Assembly: GCF_001761365.1 (NCBI RefSeq)
Contig: NZ_CP017477.1
Coordinates: forward strand, 394,501 to 458,500
DNA length: 64,000 nt
DNA from: Polaribacter vadi
GTDB taxonomy: Bacteria; Bacteroidota; Bacteroidia; Flavobacteriales; Flavobacteriaceae
Reading direction: 5' to 3'
Of this stretch, positions 43,076 through 50,583 are shown piece after piece. Position 1 is the first letter of the stretch. Each line of letters opens with the position of its first letter. Made by a program: the position numbers and the translations under genes. The notes beneath the pieces were generated by a model that saw only the letters and a program-made list of their open reading frames with translations, was not told the origin of the DNA and did not search any database.

Positions 43076-43689
43076 TTTTTTTCATTTTTTAGAAACAAAT
43101 TCTGTTTCATATTTTTTAATTTTTTAAAAACACTTTCTTTTACTTCTTTAGAAGCCAACTTATTATTATTGTTAGGATCGTATAACATTCCTGTACATAA
43201 ACACATTTTTCTATTTGTTCTTGTTAAAATATCATAGTTTCTACAAGTTTGGCAACCATCCCAAAAAGTTGGGTCGTCTGTAAGTTCAGAAAAAGTTACA
43301 GGTTTGTAACCCAGATCGCTATTTAGTTTCATAACAGCTAAACCAGTTGTTATACTAAATACTTTTGCATCTGGAAACTTAGTTCTAGAGTGTTTAAAAA
43401 TTACTTCTTTGATGTTTTTTGCCAATCCAATATTTCTGTAATCTGGATGTACAATTAAACCTGAGTTGGCCACAAATTTTCCATGTCCCCATTTTTCTAT
43501 GTAGCAAAAGCCAGCAAATTTATCGCCATCTAAAGCAATAACAGCATTGCCATTTTCCATTTTGGTGGCTATGTATTCTGGTTGTCTTTTTGCAATTCCT
43601 GTACCTCTAACAAGTGCAGCTTCAGCAATGGTTTCGCAAATAATTTCTGCGTATTTTATATGAGTTGTATTAGCAATTACAATTTCCAT
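43072..43689 (-). CDS. GNAT-family acyltransferase, likely N-acylglutamate synthase (ArgA-like)
   Basis: 205 residues. The GNAT core includes SGLIVHPDYRNIGLAKNIKE (acyl-CoA loop, about 96-115) and a following beta-alpha unit. Unlike E. coli ArgA it has no amino-acid-kinase domain. The C-terminal part has a Cys cluster, CQTCRNYD (about 145) and MCLCTGM (about 163), which could bind a metal (inference). As first gene of an operon that otherwise contains every step from N-acylglutamate to arginine except an acylglutamate synthase, it most probably makes N-acetyl- or N-succinylglutamate. Confidence 0.82.
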   Translation of the reverse strand: MEIVIANTTHIKYAEIICETIAEAALVRGTGIAKRQPEYIATKMENGNAVIALDGDKFAGFCYIEKWGHGKFVANSGLIVHPDYRNIGLAKNIKEVIFKHSRTKFPDAKVFSITTGLAVMKLNSDLGYKPVTFSELTDDPTFWDGCQTCRNYDILTRTNRKMCLCTGMLYDPNNNNKLASKEVKESVFKKLKNMKQNLFLKNEKK

Positions 43690-43885
43690 TGTATTGAATT
43701 TTTAGTTGAAAAATGTTTTGTTGATGTTTTTTAACAGAAGAATTGGACTCACCTAATTCCATAGAAATTATACACCCAAAGGGCGAGGAGAAAAAAAGCG
43801 ACGCAAAATAAAAGTTTTACTTGTTATAGTAGAAACAGTTAATGCATTTATGAAAGTTGTTTTAAACAATTTTATATCTTTTTTG
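43690..43885 (-). other. Long 5' leader of the arginine operon, with an Arg-containing open frame
   Basis: About 195 nt lie between the predicted transcription start and the first ATG. On the minus strand an open frame beginning at a TTG (43871) encodes about 33 residues ending LRRFFSPRPLGV. The following RNA can pair CTCGCC with GGTGAG, or alternatively CGCCC with GGGTG. No T-run terminator was found. The CGCCCTTTGGGTG part also resembles dispersed CTTTGGG repeats, so this may be repeat DNA, not a regulator. Confidence 0.3.
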
Positions 43886-43890
43886 TGAAA

Positions 43891-43922
43891 CAAATGTATT
43901 TATTTTTTTTAAAGATTAGCAA
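43891..43922 (-). promoter_or_regulatory. Sigma-A type promoter of the arginine/proline operon
   Basis: The minus strand reads TTG (complement of 43920-43922), a 21-nt spacer, and TACATTTG (complement of 43891-43898). This is the only good match in the 473-bp gap in front of the operon. The rest of that gap up to 44162 holds no coding frame I can support. Confidence 0.65.
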
Positions 43923-44162
43923 TTATCTATGTCTTTTTTGAAATTTTTATGATTATTTAAGTAATTTGTATAGTTTCAAAAATATTCCTTTTTTTAAGAC
44001 CGTATTTACTAAGAATTATTCAATTTTTAAATCTTGTTTTTAAACTAAAAATTTAAAATCTACAATTCATCCTAAAAAAAATACAGTTGGGTATTCTTTA
44101 CTTTTAAATACTAAGTTTCAGTTACATCTTTGTATCAGAATTAATCATTAAAACTTAACATT

Positions 44163-44576
44163 ATGAAATTTCTTGTAACACTTTTAGTAACAGTAGCTTT
44201 ATTTGTTTCGGCATTAATAACAGCTCAAAACAATACAATTACAGTAACTGTTGTTAATGCAACTTCAGATTCTGGTAAAATAGGTTTTGCTTTGCATAAT
44301 AAAACGTCATTTTTAAAAATGGGCATACAATCTAAAAATGCTAAAATTATCAACGGAAAAAGTACAGTAACTTTTAAAAATGTTTCATCAGGAGAATATG
44401 CAATTGTATGTTTCCATGATAAAAATAATAATGATAAAATGGATTTTGCAGCAAATGGAATGCCCCTAGAAGATTATGGATCTTCTAACAACGACATGAC
44501 TTTAGGGCCGCCAAATTTTGAAAAAGCAAAGTTTGTAGTTGCTGATAAAAATGTATCTTTAGATATTAAATTTTAG
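44163..44576 (+). CDS. DUF2141 exported protein
   Basis: 137 residues with a signal peptide (MKFLVTLLVTVALFVSALITAQ). The mature part has the DUF2141 pattern: VTVTVVNATSDSGKIGFALH-like strands, FKNVSSGEYAIVCFHDKNNN, DKMDF, and MPLEDYGSSNN. An Ig-like beta sandwich is expected. Function unknown. It precedes the histidine kinase by 17 bp and may be co-transcribed with that signalling cluster. Confidence 0.88.
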   Translation: MKFLVTLLVTVALFVSALITAQNNTITVTVVNATSDSGKIGFALHNKTSFLKMGIQSKNAKIINGKSTVTFKNVSSGEYAIVCFHDKNNNDKMDFAANGMPLEDYGSSNNDMTLGPPNFEKAKFVVADKNVSLDIKF

Positions 44577-44593
44577 AAAAAAATATATAGAAT

Positions 44594-45952
44594 ATGAGTT
44601 CTAACAGCAGAATATCAAAAAGTAATTATAAAGAAAGTTTTATTGTTAGCCTTAAAATAACTCTAATATTTGCATTGGTCTTTACTTTAATGAATCAAGA
44701 CTTTTCTATAAAAGCAATAAGTTATTGTGTTTTGATTTCTGCTATGTATTCTTTCGGTTTGGGTTTTGCTCAAGGTATTCTAAATGATTTTTTAACTACA
44801 AAATGGGATTGGGTTGAGAATACCAATAGTAGAATTTGGGCAGGAATTATTGCTACAATTATATATACTGTTCCTGTTGTTTTATTGATAAATTATGTGA
44901 ATTTTATTGTTATTTCTGGTAATAATCCTGATCATTTTTTTAGAGGCTCTTATGTTTGGCAGCACATTTTTTATATCATTCTTTCTTTTGGAATCTCTGC
45001 ATTTTTACATGCAAGAAGTTTTATGATTGAGTGGAAAAAATCAGTAAAACAAGAAAGTACAAAACAAGAAATTGTTGCAAAAACAGAAACTGCCAAATTT
45101 GAGTCTTTAAAAAATCAACTAGATCCGCATTTTTTGTTTAACAGCTTAAATGTTTTAACGAGTTTAATTGGAGAAAATCCTGCGCAAGCAGAAAAATTTA
45201 CCACAAAACTATCTAAAGTTTACAGATATGTTTTAGAACAAAGAAATAAAGATTTAGTACCAGTTTCAGAGGAATTGAAATTCGCAAAAACCTATATGCA
45301 ATTGTTAGGAATGCGTTTTGAAGATGCTGTGCAGTTTCATATTCCAGATGAAATTAGTGATAGCGATTTAAAAATTGTACCACTTTCTTTACAATTATTA
45401 TTAGAGAATGCAGTAAAACACAATGTGGTTTCGCCCTCTAAACCATTATCAATTACTATTTATCAAGAAGATAATTATTTGATTATTGAAAATAACATCA
45501 ACCCAAAAGAAGCTATTGGCAAAAGTACCAAAGTAGGTTTGCAGAATATTGCTGATAGATATGGGCTCATCACTCAAAAAGGAGTGAAAATAGAAAATAA
45601 TAACAAAACTTTTAAGGTGAGTTTACCTCTCTTATATAAAATGAACGACATTATGTATTCAGATAATTTAGAAAATAACAAGTATGTAAAAGCAGTAGAA
45701 AAAGTTGAAAAACTTAAAGAATTTTATCAGAATTTGGCTTCTTATTGCTTAGTAATTCCTTTTTTAATATTTATCAATATAAGATTTTCACCAGGATTTT
45801 ACTGGTTTTGGTTTCCTTTATTTGGTTGGGGATTAGGATTAACTTTTCACTTTTTAGAAGTAAATAATTACAATATTTTTCTTGGCAAAAATTGGGAGGA
45901 AAGAAAAATAAATGAATTGATGGAAAAAGAGAATCAACAAAAAAGAGTATGA
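44594..45952 (+). CDS. LytS/YehU-type sensor histidine kinase fused to a 2TM domain
   Basis: 452 residues. Four N-terminal transmembrane helices (about 18-35, 42-65, 82-105, 122-140). The His_kinase domain carries the phospho-acceptor His179 (QLDPHFLFNSL), followed by an ATPase domain with LLLENAVKHN and GLQNIADRYGL. After the ATPase, residues about 360-450 form an extra 2TM domain (KAVEKVEKLKEFYQNLASYC, FYWFWFPLFGWGLG, GKNWEERKINELME) that matches the five small genes downstream. The partner regulator is the LytTR protein at 48010. Its stop overlaps the next start by 4 bp. Confidence 0.9.
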   Translation: MSSNSRISKSNYKESFIVSLKITLIFALVFTLMNQDFSIKAISYCVLISAMYSFGLGFAQGILNDFLTTKWDWVENTNSRIWAGIIATIIYTVPVVLLINYVNFIVISGNNPDHFFRGSYVWQHIFYIILSFGISAFLHARSFMIEWKKSVKQESTKQEIVAKTETAKFESLKNQLDPHFLFNSLNVLTSLIGENPAQAEKFTTKLSKVYRYVLEQRNKDLVPVSEELKFAKTYMQLLGMRFEDAVQFHIPDEISDSDLKIVPLSLQLLLENAVKHNVVSPSKPLSITIYQEDNYLIIENNINPKEAIGKSTKVGLQNIADRYGLITQKGVKIENNNKTFKVSLPLLYKMNDIMYSDNLENNKYVKAVEKVEKLKEFYQNLASYCLVIPFLIFINIRFSPGFYWFWFPLFGWGLGLTFHFLEVNNYNIFLGKNWEERKINELMEKENQQKRV

Positions 45953-46278
45953 TAATGGAAAAGCAATTTACACAAGAACAGAAATATATTTTAGCTCGAA
46001 AAAGAGTGGAGAAAATAACTAAATTTTATAAACATTTAGCAGTATATATTATTGTAAACACGTTTTTAACAGCTGTTTTTATTGTGGGTGATATGAATGA
46101 TGGAGATTCGTTTAATGAAGCTTTTTTGAATATTTGGAATTATCAAATTTGGTTTTTTTGGGGAATAGGAATTGTTTTTAAAGCTTTAAATGTTTTTGGA
46201 TTAGGCATGTTTTTTAGCAATAATTGGGAAGAAAGAAAGATTAAAGAATACATGAATCAGCAAGATAATAGAAGATAA
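45949..46278 (+). CDS. 2TM-domain membrane protein 1
   Basis: 109 residues (the ATG at 45949 overlaps the kinase stop; an ATG at 45955 is equally possible). A cytoplasmic helix ARKRVEKITKFYKHLAVYII leads into two transmembrane helices (about 33-55 and 72-95) and then the tail NNWEERKIKEYMNQQ. This is the same architecture as the C-terminal domain of the kinase. It belongs to the bacterial 2TM domain family, whose biochemical role is not known. First of five tandem copies. Confidence 0.85.
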   Translation: MIMEKQFTQEQKYILARKRVEKITKFYKHLAVYIIVNTFLTAVFIVGDMNDGDSFNEAFLNIWNYQIWFFWGIGIVFKALNVFGLGMFFSNNWEERKIKEYMNQQDNRR

Positions 46279-46279
46279 T

Positions 46280-46561
46280 ATGGACATAGAATTTACAAAT
46301 CAGCAACGTTATTATAAAGCTCAAAAAAGAGTAAAAGACATAAAAGGGTTTTATATTCATTTAACAATTTATTGTTTCATAATCCCTATAATTATTTTTA
46401 TCAACCTAGAATTTGTTCCTCATTTTCATTGGTTTTGGTTCTCTGTTTTTGGCTGGGGAATGGGTTTGTTTTTTCATTGGTTAGGTATTTTCGGCTTTCG
46501 TTTATTAGGACTTGGAAAAAACTGGGAAGACAAAAAGATTAAAGAATTTATGAATGAGTAA
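46280..46561 (+). CDS. 2TM-domain membrane protein 2
   Basis: 93 residues. KAQKRVKDIKGFYIHLTIYC, then the aromatic loop PHFHWFWFSVFGWGMG, and the tail GKNWEDKKIKEFMNE. It shares a 38-nt identical DNA segment (46316-46353) with the next gene, so the two are a recent duplication. It follows protein 1 by 1 bp. Confidence 0.88.
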   Translation: MDIEFTNQQRYYKAQKRVKDIKGFYIHLTIYCFIIPIIIFINLEFVPHFHWFWFSVFGWGMGLFFHWLGIFGFRLLGLGKNWEDKKIKEFMNE

Positions 46562-46576
46562 AATATAGAGCACAAC

Positions 46577-46864
46577 ATGAATACAGCATTAAAAAAGGAA
46601 CAACAATACTTAAAAGCTCAAAAAAGAGTAAAAGACATAAAAGGGTTTTACACACATTTAACCATTTATTGTGTGGTAATTTCTTTACTTGTTTTTATCA
46701 ACTTAAAATACGAACCTCATTTTCATTGGTTTTGGTTTTCTCTTATTGGTTGGGGAACAGGGCTTTTTATTCACTGGCTTAGAGTTTTCGGATTCAACTT
46801 ATTAGGTTTTGGAAAAAAATGGGAAGAGCATAAGATTAAAGAATTTATGAACAAAGAAAAGTAA
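46577..46864 (+). CDS. 2TM-domain membrane protein 3
   Basis: 95 residues, nearly the same as protein 2 in its first 40 positions (KAQKRVKDIKGFYTHLTIYC) and in the loop PHFHWFWFSLIGWGTG. Tail GKKWEEHKIKEFMNKE. The 38-nt identity with protein 2 is at 46613-46650. It probably forms oligomers with the other copies or with the 2TM tail of the kinase (inference). Confidence 0.88.
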   Translation: MNTALKKEQQYLKAQKRVKDIKGFYTHLTIYCVVISLLVFINLKYEPHFHWFWFSLIGWGTGLFIHWLRVFGFNLLGFGKKWEEHKIKEFMNKEK

Positions 46865-46868
46865 AAAG

Positions 46869-47204
46869 ATGGAACAGAATTATATACAAGAACACAATTA
46901 TATGAAAGCCAAAAAGAGGGTGAAAGCCATAAAGGGTTTTTATGTTCATTTAATTGTGTATGTTTTAGTAAATATTTTTTTAAGTGGCATTATTGTATTT
47001 GGTTTAATGCAAAGTGGCTATGGCTTTTATGATGCAATTACTAATTTTGGAGTCTATTCTACTTGGCTTTTTTGGGGAATAGGAATGTTTTTTCACTTTA
47101 TGGGCGTTTTTGGGTTTAAATCTTTAGGTTTAGGCAAAGACTGGGAAGAAAAGAAAATTAAAGAATTGTTAGATAAAGAAGATCAACAAAAAAGTAAATT
47201 TTAA
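46869..47204 (+). CDS. 2TM-domain membrane protein 4
   Basis: 111 residues. AKKRVKAIKGFYVHLIVYVL leads into the first membrane helix; the loop is longer (about 15 extra residues, QSGYGFYDAITNFGVYSTW), like protein 1. The second helix contains LFWGIGMFFHFMGVFGF. Tail GKDWEEKKIKELLDKED. Confidence 0.85.
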   Translation: MEQNYIQEHNYMKAKKRVKAIKGFYVHLIVYVLVNIFLSGIIVFGLMQSGYGFYDAITNFGVYSTWLFWGIGMFFHFMGVFGFKSLGLGKDWEEKKIKELLDKEDQQKSKF

Positions 47205-47205
47205 A

Positions 47206-47520
47206 ATGATGAAAAATTCAATGAATGAAAATTTATTAAAAGCGAAGCAAAGAGTTAAGGATCTAAAAGAGTTCTACAAACATGTAGTGGCTTATGTTCT
47301 TGTAAATTTATTTTTAGCTTTTGTTTGGAAATTTTCTTTTAAAATTTTTGGTGATTTTGTAATTAGCAATCAATTTAATGATGATGGTTTTACTCATATT
47401 CCAATTTGGTTTATTTGGGGAATTTTCTTGTTAGCAGATGCTGTAAAAATATTTGGAATAACCAATAGATTTACTAAAGATTGGGAAGAAAAAAAGATTA
47501 AAGAATTTATGAAAGAGTAA
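47206..47520 (+). CDS. 2TM-domain membrane protein 5
   Basis: 104 residues, the most diverged copy: AKQRVKDLKEFYKHVVAYVL, two membrane helices, and KDWEEKKIKEFMKE at the C-terminus. The loop lacks the HFHWFWF motif and has HIPIWFIWGIF instead. It begins 1 bp after protein 4; the first ATG is at 47206, and an ATG at 47209 or 47221 could also be used. Confidence 0.85.
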   Translation: MMKNSMNENLLKAKQRVKDLKEFYKHVVAYVLVNLFLAFVWKFSFKIFGDFVISNQFNDDGFTHIPIWFIWGIFLLADAVKIFGITNRFTKDWEEKKIKEFMKE

Positions 47521-47551
47521 TGAAGTTCGTTAAAATGATAAAAATAAAAAG

Positions 47552-48007
47552 ATGTTTTCTACAATTGGTTATATTCACTTAGCTTGTGCTGTAATTTCTA
47601 TGATTACTGGTTTGGTAGTAGTTTTTAATACCAAAGGAACTAAGTTTCATAAAAAAATAGGATATATGTATGTATCGAATATGCTATTAATGAATATCAC
47701 ATCTTTTTTTATATCTAATTTTAATGGATTTAGTATTTTCCATTTTTTTGCAATTGTTAGTTTCATAACAATTTTAGGAGGAATGTATGCTGTTTTAAAG
47801 AAACATAAAAATTGGTTAGCAAGCCATTATTATTTTATGAGTTGGTCTGTAGTTGGTTTGTATTGTGCCTTTTGGTCTGAAGTTGGTACTCGATTTGTAA
47901 ATAATATGGAAGAATTTTGGTGGGCTGTTATGATTGCTACTTTTTTAACCGCTTTTTTAGGATCAAAAATTATAAATAAAAATGCTAAAAAACTAAATAT
48001 TAAATAA
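47552..48007 (+). CDS. DUF2306-like membrane protein
   Basis: 151 residues with four to five membrane helices. Conserved histidines: GYIHLACAV, KFHKKIGYMYV, IFHFFAIVS and LASHYYFMSW. The pattern fits DUF2306-type predicted membrane proteins, whose histidines suggest haem or metal binding by analogy with cytochrome-b561-like folds (inference). It sits inside the signalling operon, 2 bp before the LytTR gene. Confidence 0.75.
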   Translation: MFSTIGYIHLACAVISMITGLVVVFNTKGTKFHKKIGYMYVSNMLLMNITSFFISNFNGFSIFHFFAIVSFITILGGMYAVLKKHKNWLASHYYFMSWSVVGLYCAFWSEVGTRFVNNMEEFWWAVMIATFLTAFLGSKIINKNAKKLNIK

Positions 48008-48009
48008 AT

Positions 48010-48765
48010 ATGAAAGTACTAATTATAGAAGACGAAAAACCAGCAGCAAGAAGATTACATAGAATGTTGGCAGCTTTAAATATTGATGTGGAACAAATGT
48101 TGCACTCAGTAGAAGAGTCTTTAAATTGGTTACAAAATAACGAACACCCAGATTTGATATTTTTAGATATTCAGCTTTCTGATGGTTTGTCTTTTGAGAT
48201 TTTTGAAGAAATTGAGGTAAAATCTGCCATAATTTTTACTACTGCTTATGATGAATATGCTCTAAAAGCCTTCAAACTAAATAGTATCGATTATTTGCTA
48301 AAACCTTTAGATGAAGATGAATTAGAAGTTGCCGTAAATAAGTTCAAAGCAAATTATCCAAAACAATCTGATGTTCAGGTGAATTTAGATGAAATTCGAA
48401 AATTATTGATAAACCCTGTTGATAGAAAGTTTAAAAAACGCTTAACGATTAAAGTCGGTCAACATATAAAAATCATCAATATAGATGAAGTAGAATGTTT
48501 TTATAGTGAAAATAAATCAACATATATTCACAACCAAGAAAACCGAAATTATTTATTAGACAACTCTTTAGAATATTGGCAAGAACAACTAGATCCAGAA
48601 CATTTTTTTAGAGTAAACCGAACTTTTATTGTGCAAATAAATGCCATTAAAGACATAATTGCCTATTCTAATTCACGTTTAAAGTTGATTTTACATTCTT
48701 ATAATGAACAAGAAATTATTGTGAGTAGAGAAAGAGTTAAAGATTTTAAAAATTGGATTGATTAA
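48010..48765 (+). CDS. LytTR-family response regulator
   Basis: 251 residues. Receiver domain 1-120: acidic pocket EDE at 7-9, phospho-acceptor Asp53 (LIFLDIQLSDG), conserved Thr/Lys in FTTAYDEYA and LLKPLDEDEL. LytTR DNA-binding domain about 145-250 (RLTIKVGQHIKIINIDEVEC, FFRVNRTFIVQ). Expected partner of the kinase at 44594. The last 21 codons are repeated 760 bp downstream (49461-49525), beyond the inserted gene. Confidence 0.93.
   Translation: MKVLIIEDEKPAARRLHRMLAALNIDVEQMLHSVEESLNWLQNNEHPDLIFLDIQLSDGLSFEIFEEIEVKSAIIFTTAYDEYALKAFKLNSIDYLLKPLDEDELEVAVNKFKANYPKQSDVQVNLDEIRKLLINPVDRKFKKRLTIKVGQHIKIINIDEVECFYSENKSTYIHNQENRNYLLDNSLEYWQEQLDPEHFFRVNRTFIVQINAIKDIIAYSNSRLKLILHSYNEQEIIVSRERVKDFKNWID
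48701..48765 (+). repeat. Direct repeat, copy 1: 3' end of the LytTR gene
   Basis: This 65-bp segment (codons for NEQEIIVSRERVKDFKNWID and the stop) matches 49461-49525 with six differences. It marks the upstream border of an inserted segment. Confidence 0.9.
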
Positions 48766-48795
48766 TCTGGATTACAGAAAAAAAATATCTAATGT

Positions 48796-49443
48796 ATGTA
48801 TATAAATAAATTGTTTTCTCTAGAATTTAAAAAGACTTTAGAAAATTTAAATTCCATTTTTGAAAGATTTAGGATAGAGTATTCAAAAGAAATGGAAATG
48901 GTATTCAAAGATCACGATAAGCTATTTGCGGCTCATGGATGGTGTATCTTTGATGGTAGTACTATTGAAGATGTATTGTTTCTTTTAAAGCTATATAATG
49001 AAGAAAGGTTTGTTGAAGCAGATAAAAACTTTATGAAACTTTATGAAGATAATATTAATGATATAGAGTCAGATTTATCTAGTATAAATAAAGATACTTC
49101 GCATATTATTAAAGAAGCTATTCAATGCCATAAAAAAGGATTTTATTTTGCATCTACTATATTGTTAATATCTCTAACAGATGGAATTGCTGAAGGAAAG
49201 TTATTTACTAATGGTTTTTTTCAAAAAATAAAAAGAAAGAATAAAAAACATTTTTTATTAGACGTTTTTAATGAAAAAAATTTAGTTAATAAACATTTTA
49301 TACCAAAAAAATCTTCAAGTTCAGAATTAATGCGTCATGGAATTATGCATGGAAACTCAATTAATTATGGTAGTCAAATAAATAGTTTAAAAGCTTTAAG
49401 TCTATATTATTTTATATCGATTAGAAAATATTTGATAAAATAA
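48796..49443 (+). CDS. HEPN-like protein on an inserted cassette, candidate defence gene
   Basis: 215 residues, soluble and mainly helical. C-terminal SELMRHGIMHGNSINYGSQ contains Arg180-x4-His185, the R-x4-6-H arrangement of HEPN RNases. It is preceded by IKEAIQCHKKGFYFASTILL and TDGIAEGKL, a layout I associate with Abi-like hypothetical proteins that end in an (N)RHxxLHG motif (family recall, not a search). The gene lies between two copies of the LytTR 3' end, is unrelated to its neighbours, and seems to use AGG and CTA codons more than they do. Its function as an RNase or anti-phage factor is inference; no antitoxin partner is visible. Confidence 0.6.
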   Translation: MYINKLFSLEFKKTLENLNSIFERFRIEYSKEMEMVFKDHDKLFAAHGWCIFDGSTIEDVLFLLKLYNEERFVEADKNFMKLYEDNINDIESDLSSINKDTSHIIKEAIQCHKKGFYFASTILLISLTDGIAEGKLFTNGFFQKIKRKNKKHFLLDVFNEKNLVNKHFIPKKSSSSELMRHGIMHGNSINYGSQINSLKALSLYYFISIRKYLIK

Positions 49444-49460
49444 TTTTATTTAAAACATAT

Positions 49461-49525
49461 ATAACGAATCAGAAATTATTGTGAGTAGAGAACGTGTAAA
49501 AGATTTTAAAAATTGGATTGATTAA
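49461..49525 (+). repeat. Direct repeat, copy 2: displaced LytTR 3' end
   Basis: 65 bp encoding NESEIIVSRERVKDFKNWID and a stop, in frame with nothing upstream. Of six differences from copy 1, four are synonymous (AAT/AAC, AGA/CGT, GTT/GTA) and two fall in one codon (CAA/TCA), so the copy diverged while still coding. Confidence 0.9.
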
Positions 49526-49565
49526 AATTATGTAAGCAGTTGCAGTTTAAAGTTTTAAAATGTAA

Positions 49566-49600
49566 ACGGATGTTATTTCGATTTTATGGAGAAATCTCTT
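49566..49600. repeat. Remnant of a TTATTTCGA...GGAGAAATCTC type repeat
   Basis: GGATGTTATTTCGATTTTAT followed by GGAGAAATCTC, a short motif pair scattered in Bacteroidota intergenic regions and related to the CGAGCGCAGTCGAG hairpin at 35709. Confidence 0.4.
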
Positions 49601-49651
49601 TTTATTTCAGCTAATTGTCTTTAATTTAGATTATATTTTATACAATACATA

Positions 49652-50497
49652 ATGGAGGAATTAATTTTAAATGATGCTACTAAAATTCCAATTATTGGTT
49701 TTGGAACCTATAAATCTTTAGAGCAAGAAGGTATTGATGCTGTAAAAATTGCATTGTCTAAAGGATATACTTTAATAGACACAGCATCTATTTATGGTAA
49801 TGAAGAAGCTGTGGGTAAAGGAATAAAAGCAAGTGGTGTTGCAAGAGAAGATGTTTTTGTAACCACAAAAAAATGGCGAGAGAATTTAGGTTATGAATCT
49901 ACAAAAAAGGAATTTGAAGCATCTTTAAAAAAACTACAACTAGATTATATAGATTTATATTTAATCCATTGGCCTGCAAATGCCAAAAATTATAAAAACT
50001 GGCAAAAGACTAATGCAGATACTTGGAGAGCAATGGAAGAATTACAAGCAGAAGGTAAAATTAAATCCATTGGTGTAAGTAATTTTTTTCAAGAACATTT
50101 AGAAGCATTATTAAAAACAGCAAAAGTAATTCCGTCAATTAATCAAATAGAGTTTCACCCAGGTTATTGGCAACAAGAATTAGTACAATTTTGTAAAAGT
50201 AAAAATATCGTTGTAGAATCTTGGTCTCCATTAGCAAGAGGAAAAGTGTTTTCAAATAAAATTTTAAAAGCAATTGCAAAAAAACATCAAAAATCTGTTT
50301 CTCAAATTTGTTTAAGGTGGATTATTCAACACAACGTAATTGTTATTCCAAAATCAACATCTCCTAAAAGAATAGAAGAAAATATAAGCTTATTCGATTT
50401 TGAGTTAACTACATCAGAAATGAAACAAATTAATGATTTGCCAGAAATAGGCTTTAGTGGAGAATTACCTAATATTTGGCCAGATAGAGTTAAATAA
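49652..50497 (+). CDS. Aldo/keto reductase
   Basis: 281 residues of the AKR superfamily. The catalytic tetrad is visible as Asp and Tyr in IDTASIYGNEEAVG, Lys in FVTTKKWRE and His in YLIHWPANAKNY. NADP-binding pattern IPKSTSPKRIEENISLFDF near the C-terminus. A (beta/alpha)8 cytoplasmic reductase similar to 2,5-diketogluconate reductase/YvgN types; substrate unknown. It stands alone, with 83 bp to the next gene. Confidence 0.92.
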   Translation: MEELILNDATKIPIIGFGTYKSLEQEGIDAVKIALSKGYTLIDTASIYGNEEAVGKGIKASGVAREDVFVTTKKWRENLGYESTKKEFEASLKKLQLDYIDLYLIHWPANAKNYKNWQKTNADTWRAMEELQAEGKIKSIGVSNFFQEHLEALLKTAKVIPSINQIEFHPGYWQQELVQFCKSKNIVVESWSPLARGKVFSNKILKAIAKKHQKSVSQICLRWIIQHNVIVIPKSTSPKRIEENISLFDFELTTSEMKQINDLPEIGFSGELPNIWPDRVK

Positions 50498-50583
50498 GTT
50501 TTTTATAAAAACATTTTCTAACAAAACCCGCAAAAAATTTCCTAACCATTAAACTTTGATTATTTTTATCAAAATTTTAATTG

